Shown here: positions 36,361 through 49,439 of the stretch, one piece after another | Layout of the letters: the number at the start of each line of letters is the position of its first letter | Numbering within the stretch: position 1 is the stretch's first letter | NCBI RefSeq assembly: GCF_008831285.2 | Contig: NC_045141.1 | Span: 17,470,106 to 17,534,105, forward strand | Direction of reading: 5' to 3' | Origin: Nymphaea colorata | Taxonomy: Eukaryota; Streptophyta; Magnoliopsida; Nymphaeales; Nymphaeaceae | DNA: 64,000 bases | The notes under the pieces: model-generated | What the model was told of the DNA's origin: nothing | The model's database searches: none | The model's input: only the letters and a program-made list of their open reading frames with translations | Position numbers and translations under genes: made by a program

Positions 36361-36893
36361 TTGATTATTTGAAGGCTAAAGTTGCAGGTCCTTAATTCAT
36401 AGGTTTCAAAGTTAAGTTTCCAGTTCTTCTACAAATTAAATAAAGAAGGCTTATCGTTTCATGCCGATGAACTTAGTGAGTGAGAACGTTTCCCTTTCTC
36501 TCCTTGATTAAGAAGACACACTTTGCCTCGTGGAGCGCGTCCGTATATATATAGTAGGGCTGCAAATGGCAGGTCAGATATGTGGAGTAAAAGGGGTCGT
36601 CGTACTCGTTACCTTTGGCTTAATTATATCTGGAATCTAATCCGATCCTCAATGTATAAAACTGATGCACCCAATTCTTTTTGCAACGCTTCTACTGACC
36701 ACACATGTTCTGTGTTGTGGTGCCAAGCGACAGCCGACCGTGAATGCCAGTTATGCAAACATGGATATGCCACTATGGAGATTTAGTCGATCATGAAAGC
36801 CACTCTACTCAAGGAAATCTCTTGTCATCTTAGTGCGGACTAAACAAATCTTCTGCATCCGGGTAAGTTAATCATTATATCTTAATCATCTAG

Positions 36894-36916
36894 TATATAT
36901 ATATATATATATATAT
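36894..36916. repeat. TA microsatellite
   Basis: (TA)n run of 23 bases. Confidence 0.95.
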
Positions 36917-38988
36917 CAGTTTTTTTTCTTCTTCACATTGCATCTTCATTGAACTATAATAGAGCACTAAGGATTTTGTTGAACTTATATAAGTCTCTTT
37001 TATCTTTCTTGAAAACGAGAAAGAAGTTTGTAGATATGCATCTTATAGAGGCTTACATTGTCATTTTCCACTAAAAAAAAGGGTATAGAGGCAACTGAAT
37101 ATTAAACTAAAGAAACCGAATAACTAAGCTTCTTCCTCCTCGTGGTCTGGTATAGACGACTGAGTTGTACATTTCCCTAGAGTAGAGTAAATCTTCAACT
37201 TCTAGACAATAAACCCCAAGAGAAAAAAAAACAAACAAAAGCAAATTGGAACACCGACCTCAAAATGGTCCCCTGGCTGCGCGTGCGTTGGGATTAGAGA
37301 GAGGGGAGAGCATTACATTTACCTTTTATTATTACTGTTACTGTTAAACAATTTCCAGATGATTAAGTACACTGTTTCTCCTCCACTATACTTTAAAACC
37401 CAACTATTTTACCACTTGGGAAACAGAAACTGTACCAACTAACTCATTAATTTCTTGAGAGTGGATAGAGGCAAAGCCTCCAATAAGAATGACCAACAAG
37501 CTGGTGTTGAAAATTGAGCAAGTGGGTTCCCTTGCTGGTCTAAGCATCTGACAGACTAGCAACAGCGGGAGCTGTGTTTTCACATTGAAGCTCTGAAAAT
37601 TTGGTCCTTGCATGTTTGATTACTGATCCAGAACGCAGATCATATGTTCATGGAAGCGACAGATTGCTTGGAACGTGCACGTGCCGCGGGAACGATGACT
37701 TTGCGGTTCGGGGTCGGCCTCGATAGCAGAGATCTCAGTTGCAGAAACCAAACTGCTGTGTTGAGTTTTGTGCCATCGTTTGCTTAAGGTATCAAAGTTT
37801 GGATCAAGACAGTTCCCGGAGGAGCTTGTTTGGGGTTAGGGGAATCACGACCAAGTTCCTGATGTTTGATTTGCTGCAGCGATCAACACGCCCCTGGAAC
37901 ATGATCTCAGTGGAACAAGCAAATGGTGAGTGCGTAACACATTGTAAAAGCCAAAGTCTGAGACTCTTAGTTGGTGCTCAACTGGACAGACAGCACCTGG
38001 GCAGCCATTTTTTTTTGCTGTAACGCCTTGGAAAGAAGAGGGCATGAACATTGTCTGGTTGGTGTGAGTTGTGGAGATTAATTTTATAGAAATGCTGTTG
38101 CTTGCTCACATTACCTCATCAGTTTCCAGTTGAACTGTTTGGAGATGAAACCATTTTTACTAATATTTTCTCCACTTTTTCTTAAGAGGAATCGGAACTC
38201 CCCAAGAACTGGATGGGTGAAGTACTACGCTGCTGGTACGGCTCCAAAACAAAAGTTCAAGGAAAAAGAAAAGAAAATTAAAAGTCAGATCTAAGGGCTT
38301 CGACTTTTTCTCCTGAAAAATTCCAACCTGCCGTACGCAGCAAGATATTCGTCCTGAACTTCTTTTACTGCTATCAACGGAATCTTTTTAAGACCTTCAA
38401 GTTGAAGGAGCTTGCCTCAAGTCTCAAGAATTCTAACATGTTTTCTACATAATTTGACAAGACTTTGCGCAAATTGATCAGTCGATCGGGAACAATGGAA
38501 GGTTTTGAGGTCCCAGTTTGACATATTCTGAAGCATCTTATGCCTGCATTTGGATTAATGGCCACGCAAGTTGCAGCATAAGCTCCAATTTATGCTGGCA
38601 CCAAAAATAAGATGACGCCAATTTTTTCCCTTCTTTTTCGCAAGTCAATGTATGGAAGCGTGAGACAACGGCTATTTAGAGGGAAACAGCCATTTCTTAT
38701 AATGTGATGCTCGAACTAATCAATGCAGTTGAATTGAGTTGGTACTCCCTTAACTGTAACTCTTCAATGAATTTAATATCAGTTAATGTAGGAGGGGATT
38801 CAACCAGTTCCATTTTGGGACTCATTATAGTTTCGTTTTGAGACGGATTTTTTCCAATCTCTCTTTTCTTTTGTACTTTCTCTCCAACTTCTTTTTCTCT
38901 CCTTTCCATTTCACTTTTCTTATCACAACCATCACTCTATTCTATGAATGCCGGAACTCAGGGAGAAAATTGAAAATTTATTACGGTT

Positions 38989-39022
38989 TATATATATATA
39001 TATATATAAAATATATATATAT
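38989..39022. repeat. TA microsatellite
   Basis: Interrupted (TA)n run. Confidence 0.9.
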
Positions 39023-40083
39023 TACAAGAAAGAGATGAAAACAAATTCATTACAACGAAACGCATCTAAGAGCAATGGATATAGAGCAGACAACAAATCA
39101 AAAGCAGAAATGATGAGCAAAGTAGAGATAAGATCAGGGCATGAAAAAAACCCTTAACAAATGGATGTGACGTCTACCGGGAAATTGAAAAGTAAAACTT
39201 GAAAATTATGCACCAGTCCTCTAAAAAAAAGTAAAAAACTTTATTTCTCATCATCCAAATATGCCACCAGAAAAACCCTCCGAGATAGCATGATCATGGT
39301 AATTAATGCTCATGCTTTAATTGAACCGTATGCCTGGGATTTATGGCCATGCGTGGTGATTTTAAGAGCCAAGTTCTAAGAGTTAACTGCTTGAATTGAT
39401 ACAGTATCAGGTTTCTCTCTCTAGCACATTTCAATCCTTTCGGATAAATTCAGGCACTCTTGCGTAAATCTACTTATTCTTTGCCATGAAAAAGGTAGGG
39501 AGCCTATTTGTGATCCGCAGTCCTGGATTAATAAAAAAGGGAAAATAACTTAAGTTTCTATTTAATATGTGAACAAACTGGCAACAATATCACATGGCAC
39601 GAGCTTAATCTTTAGGATCTGGTTCTGAGCAGATCACTTTGTTTCTAAAAACTAAACTTTTTCTTAAAGAAAAATGCTAGTGGGAATACGACCTATGTTT
39701 AAGTTAACAAGTTATTTGATATATAACTGTCAATGAACATTTTTTTTTCAGAAACATACATGTTCGTATGATCAATCATGTTCCCCACTTAAGAAAGTGA
39801 ACTTATTTTAACATGCAATTGCTTTGATGCTCTTTAGGAAGCTTTCTTCATCACTTTTTTGCGTTATCTTTAAACCCCCACAGTTTTGCTGCTGTAAACA
39901 AGTACGCGAGTATCAATTTTGTTTTAACTCATACTTGATTCTTTAGCTTGCCACAAATAAATTATCATATATTTATATTACAACTGCTGCCAACGGCATG
40001 GCTTTGATATTGTAATCAAAATGTAACCAATAGTTAACAAGCCTTTTTCTTTTTGGCTTGCTAATATTCTACTTATACGAGGA

Positions 40084-40160
40084 GATGATTAGAAGCCAAG
40101 CCTGGTTAGCAAAACCAAGGAGGGGCCCCGCCAATAGATGGTCATGAGTTCGCTCCTCAT
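40084..40160 (+). repeat. Possible degenerate SINE head
   Basis: TGGTTAGCAAAACC resembles a box A, and GGTCATGAGTTCGCTCCTC resembles a decayed box B preceded by the GTCATGAGTTCG context common in plant SINEs. Weak; no target duplication seen. Confidence 0.25.
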
Positions 40161-40639
40161 TATGGTTTTAATTTTAAAAAATTTTAGAACCCCGTGATAA
40201 GGACCCAAGTGGAAGTAATCAAGAGGTTTAAAGCGACTTCACCTAAGGATTATAGTTTAAGAACAGTCTTGATGTAGATAGAACTCGGGAAGGTTCTAAT
40301 GCCGAGTCCTCCGGTCTTGATACAACAGAAATTCTACGTACGTGGCGATTCTTTCTTGTAAAGATAATGACTATCCAACTGTAATTAAATGGAAAGGATG
40401 TAGATCATGAATCAAAGCGTTTCAATTGGAGGAACAGGTGTTTATCTCATATATTACCAATTTCCATGCACGAAATATGGCCTAATATATGTCATAATTT
40501 ATTTTAGTTTATCATAATTAGCATGATGTTATGGAATTACTCATTGACTACAGCTTATTTCTGAAAAAAAATGTCTAAATCATAGTCGCAATTACCATAG
40601 GATGTGACATATATATAAGCTTTTTTTGTACCAAAGCCT

Positions 40640-40790
40640 ACTTGTAAAGATGTCAAGTAGAACGGATTTAGATCCCGAATTGGTTCATATGAAAAAATGG
40701 GCATAAAAAATTGGATCGGATTTGGATTTAAGCTGAAATCACATTCAACTGATGTATATTGAGTATCTGAATAATAGATCACAAAAATGC
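40640..40790. repeat. Fragment of GGATTTGGATT-type repeat
   Basis: Starts near AAAGATGTCAAGTAGAACGG and contains GGATTTAGATCCCG and GGATCGGATTTGGATTT. The same degenerate words fill 51465-51850, whose right end gives GGATGTCAACGAATCGG on the reverse strand. Likely a truncated non-autonomous transposon. Confidence 0.45.
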
Positions 40791-40870
40791 CCATCACTTT
40801 TTTCTCCTAGTTTTTTTCTTAACATCCATCAGACGGCTGTGATTAGATGACTGTCACCATTCAAATTTCT

Positions 40871-40892
40871 TATATATATATATATATATATA
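40871..40892. repeat. TA microsatellite
   Basis: (TA)11, followed by a short CA run. Confidence 0.95.
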
Positions 40893-43653
40893 CACACACT
40901 TCTTAGTCAATGACTGCTCGGCGAACTCAAGCATTATTTCTCAATTCATGTGAACATCCAACAAGATGCCAAAACCACCAAGTTGGGTTCATTAATTTAT
41001 ACAAGACTCGAGCATGACTAAAGAGAACTTCATAAACTCAGCCAGAGGATCAAGTCAAAATTGACCAAGTTATCCTAACTTTTAGTAAGTTGAGTAACTA
41101 GGAAACATGGACCATAAAAAATTCTGGGTCAAGAGAATCTGCACTATGAATTGAATTGGCATGCAGAATTATACTGATAATCGTTTAGTTGGTTGCTTTC
41201 TTTTAAGATTGAGTGCTTACTTAGAAAATAATTTGGCTGTATGTTTCAAAAAAATGTCTCATTTAGCGTTTAGTCTTTGTGGTGAATTTTACAAATATTT
41301 GCGTCATATTTGACATATTTAAGAATAATAATTTTATTTTAAAAATTACAAACAATGCCCTAAGTTTGTAAAATAATATGCAATTGCTTAGCAAGAAAAG
41401 GCTATTTAATTACCCTTAATAAAAGAAATCTTTTTAAAGAAAATGTTTCATAAAATATATTTTAAGTAGATCTGATCTCCACTATTTCATTTCTCTCTCT
41501 TCCTCTCTGCCTTTCGTCTTAGATAGTTATATGTAGCATTTTAAATATTATGCAGTTCTTTGTAAATACAATTAAAACAGTTCATGAACCATTTTAGTGT
41601 GTAGTTTTCTAAACATTATTTTATCTGAGTTTACTGATCACCAAGTATTCTTGTTGGCATCTAACAGTCGGCCGTGCCATTCACAAGTTGCACAATTTTT
41701 AAAGACATTCATCTCAGATATCGACATCTAAATACTAATTTTTGTTACTTAGGGAAGGGCAAAAAAGCCAACCAATACGATTCCTCAGAGGCCACGGAAC
41801 TCGTAAACTGTAATGCCTTTTGTTTATACCAACTTGATGATATTGAATGGATGTTTTAAGATATCTTCTTCCCGTATTCTTAATTATTCAATGTTGGCAC
41901 TGTTATTCGTCTCTAGCCATGGAAACCAGTCTCTTCTAAGATAAAACTCAAACAATCATGTCTCCTTTCCAGCCTTTTCCTATACAGTCACTTTTTTACT
42001 AATCTAAGCCTCAATTCATCTTCTTCATTTCCCAACTTCATCTTGTTCTTTGCAATATCACAAAAGAACAAGCCGAATTTGGGAGGAAAAAACAGGAAAA
42101 AAAAAAAATCTTGGAAAGTAGCATCATAAGAGGAGGCCGATCGACTATGATGGGATACATATTGTACAACTTCTATCATCCACAAATAGAATTTCTTAAA
42201 GAAAGCCACTCAGCTGCCATTAATTTTGTCATCAAGGAACAGTGAAAATAAATACGAAACAAGCAAGGACAGGCTAAAACCCAAGCTAATCACAGTGCTA
42301 CTAATATATATCAAGTGCCAACAAGAACTGCTGTCGATTTCACTGGCATTCGAACTAAACGCAGCACAGTGTGGTGTATATGGCTCTGGCCTGACCTGTC
42401 TGTCTCAAAAAGAAAATACGTTACTATATATGCGAGAAGAGGCATGTAATTATGAATTTATGTCACGAGAATTCGAGAAGTCAAAAAAGGATCAATCACG
42501 TCCATATCAAGAAGTTAATTGATAGAGGTGAGAAATGATACAACAGGAAGGAAGCTAATATGAGGCATTATATAATAAAAACATGTAATCATCTTAACTT
42601 TCTTAATGTACTAACAAGCACATGCAGTGAGGAGAAAGCAATGGAGTTATAAAGCTCTAAGTTACGACAACAAACACGATGAGGCCAAGATATGGACTCC
42701 AATTCCCTTTGAGCAAGGTATGTATCCTGCATGGATCGGGAGGACGCATTTGAGGAGTCCTTGGAGTGGAAGTGTGGAATTCCATATTTTCTCTAAGTAA
42801 CAGACTAACAATGGGTGTCAAGTTAAGGACAATACTGAAACAAATCCCACCTTTGTCGCTTTCACATGATGGTGGTTGGAATTCATGATCTGTTTTAAGA
42901 AATAAAACATAGAATTCTTGCTTGGAGACGATTTGCAGCAGGAACTTTTTATCCTGCTCTGCAGTCAAACTCTTCTTAAAGAGGTACAAAGACAACAGGG
43001 CATATACTTGTTTATTTCTTGTGGTGCCCCTTCTTTTCTTGGAGTGAAGTCAGCAGCCACGGCTTTCGTTTAATACTGACAACTAGTGATCTCATATATT
43101 TAACGAACCATTTTTCTTTTCTCAAATGAAGTCAATCGAGTTTCTGACATAGCCATGAGATTGCATCATCTGCTTGCAAATATATTTTGTTCTTCTCATT
43201 TGCAGTCGTACCTTTCTTCTGCTTGCTTGGTAATTTATCTCCACACTGACTGCAGCCATTTTCTTGACTCCGCTGATTGTCAGCAACATTCCTCAGTTGA
43301 GAACTGCAGTTCAAAAGGATTACAGAGACTAATAAAGAGGCAAATTAGTCTTCCACTTATCCTGGAAATAGCACCCCGCGTGTGGTGCTTTCCTTTTCCA
43401 CCGTATTATTTTATTTTTTGTGAGCGAAGTGAAAGTGAGAATCTTCAAGAAAGTGAAAAGGGTAGGAAATTTCCTCTAAAAAAGATATGCATTGAGTCCA
43501 AAATATTCCCGTTAAAATGCCTGATAATAAGATATTTTAGATTTAGGTTTTTTGTAAACTGTTCTATAAGGTTGTATGTTGGTCCAGTTCAGACTATCTG
43601 CCAAGTACTTCATAATATGAGTTTATCACTTACAATCAGGGACTCAGGATGGG

Positions 43654-43657
<4 letters not shown>

Positions 43658-43689
<32 letters not shown>
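43658..43689. repeat. TA microsatellite
   Basis: (TA)16. Confidence 0.95.
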
Positions 43690-43690
<1 letters not shown>

Positions 43691-46042
43691 TTATTTAAAG
43701 GACCATTCATATGGGTGTTTCGTGAATCTGCTCTAAAATAAGGAAATATTTGTGGAATACTTGTTCAAGAGTTTAGTGGATAACATTCTATTCTAATTTT
43801 AGGACAGATTCATGAAGCACACACAATGTTCCTAATGCCAAACAATTCTTAGGAGTGACATTTAAGTGAAAAAAAATATCAGTAAATTGCAATACTCCTG
43901 TGTAGGTTACATATGTCGGAACATGGTTTTGTGCTCATAAAGTCAGCAATATCCAATTATCGGCCATCACCACCATGGGCGAATGGTGGAAATTAAATCT
44001 TAATAATTAGATTGCTTTAAGAATTTTGATTTGGAAGTTACCAAATATGCTGATGAATTGATTTTTCCCCATAATTTGATGATTCTTATGAGAATTGGGC
44101 CCTGAAATTCTTGTAATAAAGTAATGGATGCTAATTTTCGGAATATCAGACAAAGATGGACCTCTGGATCAAGAAAATGTGTTCCTTGAACAATTTGATA
44201 TTTTCACCGCCGACTTTTCACAGGATATTACAACAATAAAATATCTTTTACTCCAACGTTCTAACTGAATTCAGGGTTACTAGAGGCCCTCAAGGTCAGC
44301 CAAGAAAGGGACTCAAAGAGGTCGGCGTGGTAAGTCAGACCATAGCTCTTAGGTTGTTAGTGCTCTCTAAAAGCACCATCCGTGATCAAGTTCAAACGTG
44401 TACCCTTTATAGAGTCAGAATTGGAGCAAAACCTTCAATTTCCGAGAAAGTGGCGTAAAAAAATGCATTACATAAGCAACATATATAAATGCACATTAAA
44501 CTTTATATTTCAATAATGCATGTGTTATTGGCATGAACTTGATTATGCGCTCAAAAAACTTTAATTGGGCATGCCTAGCTACTTCAAGCCATTACGAACT
44601 CGAATATTGTGTTTGCTACTTTCTGTGACCTAAAAAAGTAATGCACCGAAACATGACAGCAACTACATGATTTGAACCTCAAACCCCGAACTGCCTCGCT
44701 GACATATTCCTTTCCTCTTAATTCCGTATTGATTATGCAAGTCTGAAAGTGAGGTGTATTGAAACGATAGCTTGTATAACTCATCTCTGACTTGTAAACA
44801 ACATTAATTTGCATTGCCGCTATTGATAAATGCACGCTTTCATGCCTTTTTTAAAGTGTTTCAAGATAGTGCTTGACGTAAAGCCTCTCAGTTAACTTTT
44901 TTTTTTTGTTTTAAATGAACTTAAAAGAAAAAAAAATTAAACAGAAATGAACGAGAAACACGCATGACAGATATTTCAACGGCATGCAAAAATCCTTTCA
45001 AGAGACGAACACGTACTCTGGTAGCACATGCCTACCTGGACTATTAATTTGGAAGAACAAACGAGTCAAAAATTGCAAATGTGTTAAATGTTTCTCAGTC
45101 ACCCTAAGGCCAGAGATAAATTAACTAGCAATTTGTTTATAAGTCAGGGATGATATTGATATGAGAGCAAGATCTTGTGCGTTTCAGTATCTCAGGATCC
45201 TAGATTAACATTTCAAACCCTTAATTTTTAAAATTAAATCATAAACGTATAATCCTTGCATCATATAAGTTATGGATTTCAAGATCCCCTCCTCTAACTT
45301 GAGATTTATCATTTATGGAGCGTTTGATTTTCCAGATCTTAGATGCAAAGTTCTGAGATCCATAAAATTTATGGATGCGATGCTTACAAATCTGTGGTGT
45401 AATCCTTGCATGTTTCAAACATAAAATTTCATATTCTTATTAGAATTGAAAAACTAAAATCTTAAGGTTTTAGATCACGTAAGACCACATCCCCATGGAT
45501 TTTAGACATATTGAAGAACTTAAATGCATACTTTGAAATCCACGATGTGCTAGAATAATGAATTTAAATAGGTCCTCACTGAGAGAAGTTATATTCGAGA
45601 GAAATCGAACAAACCCGGCCATTTAGAAGTGATGGACTTCTGTCTTGTTTCACGCTTAAAGAATAAGTCTCACTTTGTGAAGCCACTCAATTTTAAGAAG
45701 AATGACACACAAGAACAAACGTGGTGGAGAACATTTTCATGTATATGGAACGACTAAAGGAAACTCTTATACAGTATGGTATTACACCAAATTTATTTCG
45801 AGTTAGTAATGGCTGCGACTCAAAGGACCTAGCATAACTGGTCGAACTGGTAGATTTGGTGAAAGTTTGTTGTTAGTTTAATTTTTGTAGGTGCTATTCT
45901 TTAAACTGTAAACTGTGGGTGCACGATGCTTAATTGAATATCTTTCATCCTCCACCTAAATCTCCAAACAACTGCTGTGGAACCCAAAACTAGAGATGCA
46001 GACTGACTTCTGCGTCTTAGAATTATCTCCCCAACCCCCACC

Positions 46043-46345
46043 TAGACCTGGGCATTGGCCTGGCCCCACTCGGCCCCACCGGATGCTTGAAACTGGAGCT
46101 TGGGGCCAAACCTTATGCCCGAAACCCTAGCTCAGCAGTTAAAATAAAAAAAGTATTTTTAAATATAAAATAAACTTTTTGAATATAAAGTATATTTTTA
46201 ATAATAAAACATATACTATTATTAAATAAAAATAATATAAAAATTAATCAAATCAATTAGGTTCTATCAACCCGACCCGAACCGGTTTTTTTGAGTTCAA
46301 GCCCGGGTCCGATCGAACCCAATACTGAGTCCCAGGCTTACCCCA
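46043..46345. mobile_element. GGCCCG-type non-autonomous element, copy 1
   Basis: Arms rich in GGCCTGGCCCCA/CCCGACCCGAACCGG words surround an AT-rich core, over 303 bp. It starts TAGACCTGGGCATTGGCC. The flanks CCCCCACC (46035) and CCCCCATC (46346) agree at 7 of 8 positions, as an aged 8-bp hAT duplication would, though the C-run weakens this. Non-coding. Confidence 0.4.
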
Positions 46346-46454
46346 CCCCCATCTTCTGCCTGCTAAGTTGTGTGTGTGGGGCGTTATAATGAACGGGACT
46401 GTATCCAATACATTATACACTAGTAGTCGAGGATATGTATTTTGGATCGTGAGT

Positions 46455-46466
46455 TGTATTATAATA
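46455..46466 (+). promoter_or_regulatory. Possible TATA element of the ATP synthase epsilon gene
   Basis: ATTATAATA lies about 70-80 bases before the start codon, followed by a GA-rich leader. Motif and position only. Confidence 0.3.
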
Positions 46467-46533
46467 GTTCGGTTCTTATCGAAACCGTTTAAGAGCGAGC
46501 GAGGGGAAGAAGAGAGAGCAAGAGAGAGAGTTC

Positions 46534-49435
46534 ATGGCGTCTGCGGGAGCAAGTGCAGCGGTGCCTTTCTGGAGGGCGGCGGGAATGACATATATCACCT
46601 ACTCCAACATCTGTGCCTCCCTCGTTCGCGGCTGCCTCAAGGAGCCTTATCGGAGTGAGGCTCTTTCAAGGGAGAAGGTCCACTTCTCCGTCTCCAAATG
46701 GGTTGAGGGCAAGCCGGAAAAGCCAGGTCTCTTTCTTCCTCCGCCAATTTTTCGTTCCTCATTCTCTCGTATCAAATTTCCCTGTCCTTTATTGATTATA
46801 CATTTCAATTTTCCCTCTTTGGTTCTTTTTGGTTCGATTTCTCCCCATCCAAATGGGCCCCGATCTGTTTATGATTTTCTGATTTCATTCAAAAACAAAA
46901 AAGGGTTTTGCTTGTTCAAGGGCGAGTTTCATGATGAGATTTTTATGTGGTTGATTTTGACCTTTAGTCCCTAAGATAATACGTTTCACGTAGTTGGTCT
47001 TTTGGGCACACCCTCTTTTTCCAGAAAAGTGGGATAAACTGGGAAACATCTCTCCATGGAATCATCATGTCCTTAGTTGGTGCAAATGTGGGATGAATGC
47101 AATTTGAGGTTTTCAGTTGTTCCGTAGGATTTCGAAGCGATTGAGCGTATGAGTGGAAAAAAAAAAATTGTTGGTGGCGATTATTGAGCTGTGCCATTTT
47201 TTCTAGTTGGCGAAAAACGCTTACCGGAGAACGCCATTGATCTTTTTTATATCTTCCCTTCTGCGGGGCTGGCACAACTCTGGTGGCGGTTGATATTTAA
47301 GTTTCGGACATGAAATGATCGCGTGGGAAACAGTATTGTTTTGTGTTGATCTCCTTCTCTGTGTGGGAATTGGGATGTTTGCTTGAGCTCTGGGCTTGAT
47401 GGTGGTATAGTTATGACCGACTATTAAAAGGATGATTTTGAGCAACTATTCATAGAAAATTCTGTTGTCTGCCCAAATACGTGTGACTGGTAGGGAGATT
47501 GAGAATCATATCTGCAAGTTACTTGCGTATATTGTTAGAAATTAATTTTAGTTTGATTTACAGCTGTTGAGTCTAGCGTCCAAATTGGTGACCTTGTAGA
47601 TTCGTTGCAATAGTTGATTTTCCGTTGAATTTCTTGTACTTGCTGCTTGGATTTTGGCTTCCAGTGTAGACGTTTCAAGGTTGTCCATTTGTTTTGGAGC
47701 GAGAGTGCTGAGAATTGGACTTACAACTTCTTTGGATTCTATATCTGCCTCTTTAGTGCATGCGTCTTGGTGTCCCATCCTTGATGAAGCAAAAACTCCT
47801 TTGCAGTGGCAGTGAATGTGTTTGTTTGTGTATGTGCACATCTTTATTTCAAAGTTATAGTGCCTTCAAGGCTTCTTCATCCTTCACTTGTGTGTAAACG
47901 GTTAAAATGTTGAATGCTTAAGTGTAGAGTTGAGTGCCTTCAATGCCTCTTCAATCTTCACAACTTCTCTCCCGTTTGATATTAGGCATTCCAATTCCAA
48001 GTGTGCCTGGTGTGGTGATACCTCCGCACTAGTTTCACTTGTTCCAAATTTTCAATACCTAATCAGTGTCACATAAATTCTTTAGGAAAATCTGAAAAAA
48101 TCTTTGGGAAGTTAAACATGCTTTGAACGTTGGGCATGTTTGGATTTCCATATAACTCTTAGAAACTTGTGTTGCATGGGATCAATGGCAGCTTGTTTGA
48201 CCTCCAAAGACTTGTCACCAACAGTAGTAATACTAGGTACAAGAGTTGCATCTAGAACCAAAACAGATCCGGCCCAATTACGCCATTCATCATATAATGA
48301 AGACTAAAAGAAACATATAATGAAGATTATCATACATCTTTGACATAGCCAAATTGCACCTAGGACTGAATGGACAAATATTGTGGACATTAAGACTTCT
48401 GTGTGCATTTGCTTTAAGATGCAGACATCAAACACATATCACAATCTTATTCCATCTCATTTACATCTTCGATGTTTACAACAAGGAAGCTGTCAACGAA
48501 TGAAGGAAGTAGATTGCCAACCGACGTTTCTTTCAGCAAGGAGTACTAGATTGATGACAATTTTTGAACTTTTTATGTGTTTTCCTTCCAATTAGCTCAA
48601 AGAATATTTCGTCTTATACAAATGCTTACCCATAAGGCAGAAAGAAAATGGAAGGAAAATGTTGCCATCTTCTGGAAGTGGCCGCAAATAATTATCTAGG
48701 TTTATATTTTGAGCCTTTGTGGTTCTCGCGATGTTGGAGGTGGTATTGGTGATGGAATAGTGTTATGAAGATGATATGATGGTTACATTCAGATGATCAT
48801 GGTACACTGGAGGTGATGATTTTAATAGTCTCATGATGGTAGCGAATGAGTGATTATCATGATATTAGATGAAATGCACATGGTGATGGGAGTGATGATT
48901 GATGAAAAAGAAAGGCGGCAATCATGACAGTGGTGCTGTTGGTGGTTGAATGAAAACCATAATATTAGGTTTCTTAGCAAGGGAAGATCTAATGCACACA
49001 ATCAAACTTTGGGTTTAGGAAAATGTTGGTAAATTTGAAATCTAAAGATATGAAAACAAACCAAGATATATTAAAATATTTTGAAAATAAAAAAATATTT
49101 TGATTGTGAGAATGATGTGATATTCTCATGATAAATCCGTGATATGAATACTTGCTATTATTTCTATGAGATTTTATTTTATTATTCTGCTGCTTTGTGG
49201 GGTAAAATTCTTGAAATTAGAGGCAATAACTAAAAATAATATTCTGTTTGATGGTTGTTTCTTCTTCATCCTCTTATGTTCTTTTTCTCTTATTTTCTAT
49301 GTTACATGATCGTTCAAATTTCTGTTATTTTGAGATATTGCTTTTACTTTTTTCTTTCTTTTTGAAATGCTTAATGTTACAGTTTTTGCCTCTTCATTTT
49401 TTGCAGTTGTTCGTAGTGATTCAGTTTCTGATTAA
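46534..49435 (+). CDS. Mitochondrial F1-ATP synthase epsilon subunit, 2 exons, 73 aa
   Basis: Exons 46534-46726 and 49407-49435 join in frame to 222 nt. The product is the small epsilon subunit in the central stalk of mitochondrial F1Fo-ATP synthase (not the larger plastid/bacterial epsilon). Seen: [15 protein letters not shown] near residues 11-25, [28 protein letters not shown], and from the second exon VVRSDSVSD, matching the KPVxRSD ending of plant homologues (about 70 aa). No cleavable presequence is needed in this family. The intron of 2680 bp is twelve times the coding length, and its donor (G/GTCTCT) is atypical; reading on without splicing would give an unrelated tail. The leader is GA-rich. 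The start ATG is followed at once by the conserved N-terminus. Confidence 0.93.
48715..49150. repeat. GATGATGG- and ATATT-rich low-complexity DNA in the epsilon-gene intron
   Basis: 48715-48960 is a degenerate run of GATGATGG/TGATGATT words. 49060-49150 has AAATATTTTG and TGATATTCTCATGATA words resembling 30380-30450 in an HK5 intron. No coding potential; probably repeat-derived. Confidence 0.4.
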
Positions 49436-49439
49436 CCTG

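Larger units (their letters stand above)
34420..46030. other. Repeat-rich intergenic region
   Basis: About 11.6 kb without a recognisable gene. It holds the foldback element at 35114, the CTCGA tandem repeat at 36076, several TA microsatellites, a possible SINE fragment at 40084 and a GGATTTGGAT fragment at 40640. The longest chance frame (43155-43736) has no domain. Confidence 0.55.

Noticed and set aside
36549-36600. TAGGGCTGCAAATGGCAGG as the left end of a complete hAT-like element
   Set aside because: No matching right end (CATTTGCAGCCCTA) was found downstream, so boundaries cannot be claimed.
37404-37613. 69-codon - strand frame as a terminal exon
   Set aside because: Codons and hydrophobic segment look plausible, but no upstream exon or homologue could be recognised.
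43155-43736. 193-codon open frame on the + strand
   Set aside because: No domain, odd composition with a run of Tyr/Ile from a TA microsatellite, and no splice context; a chance frame.
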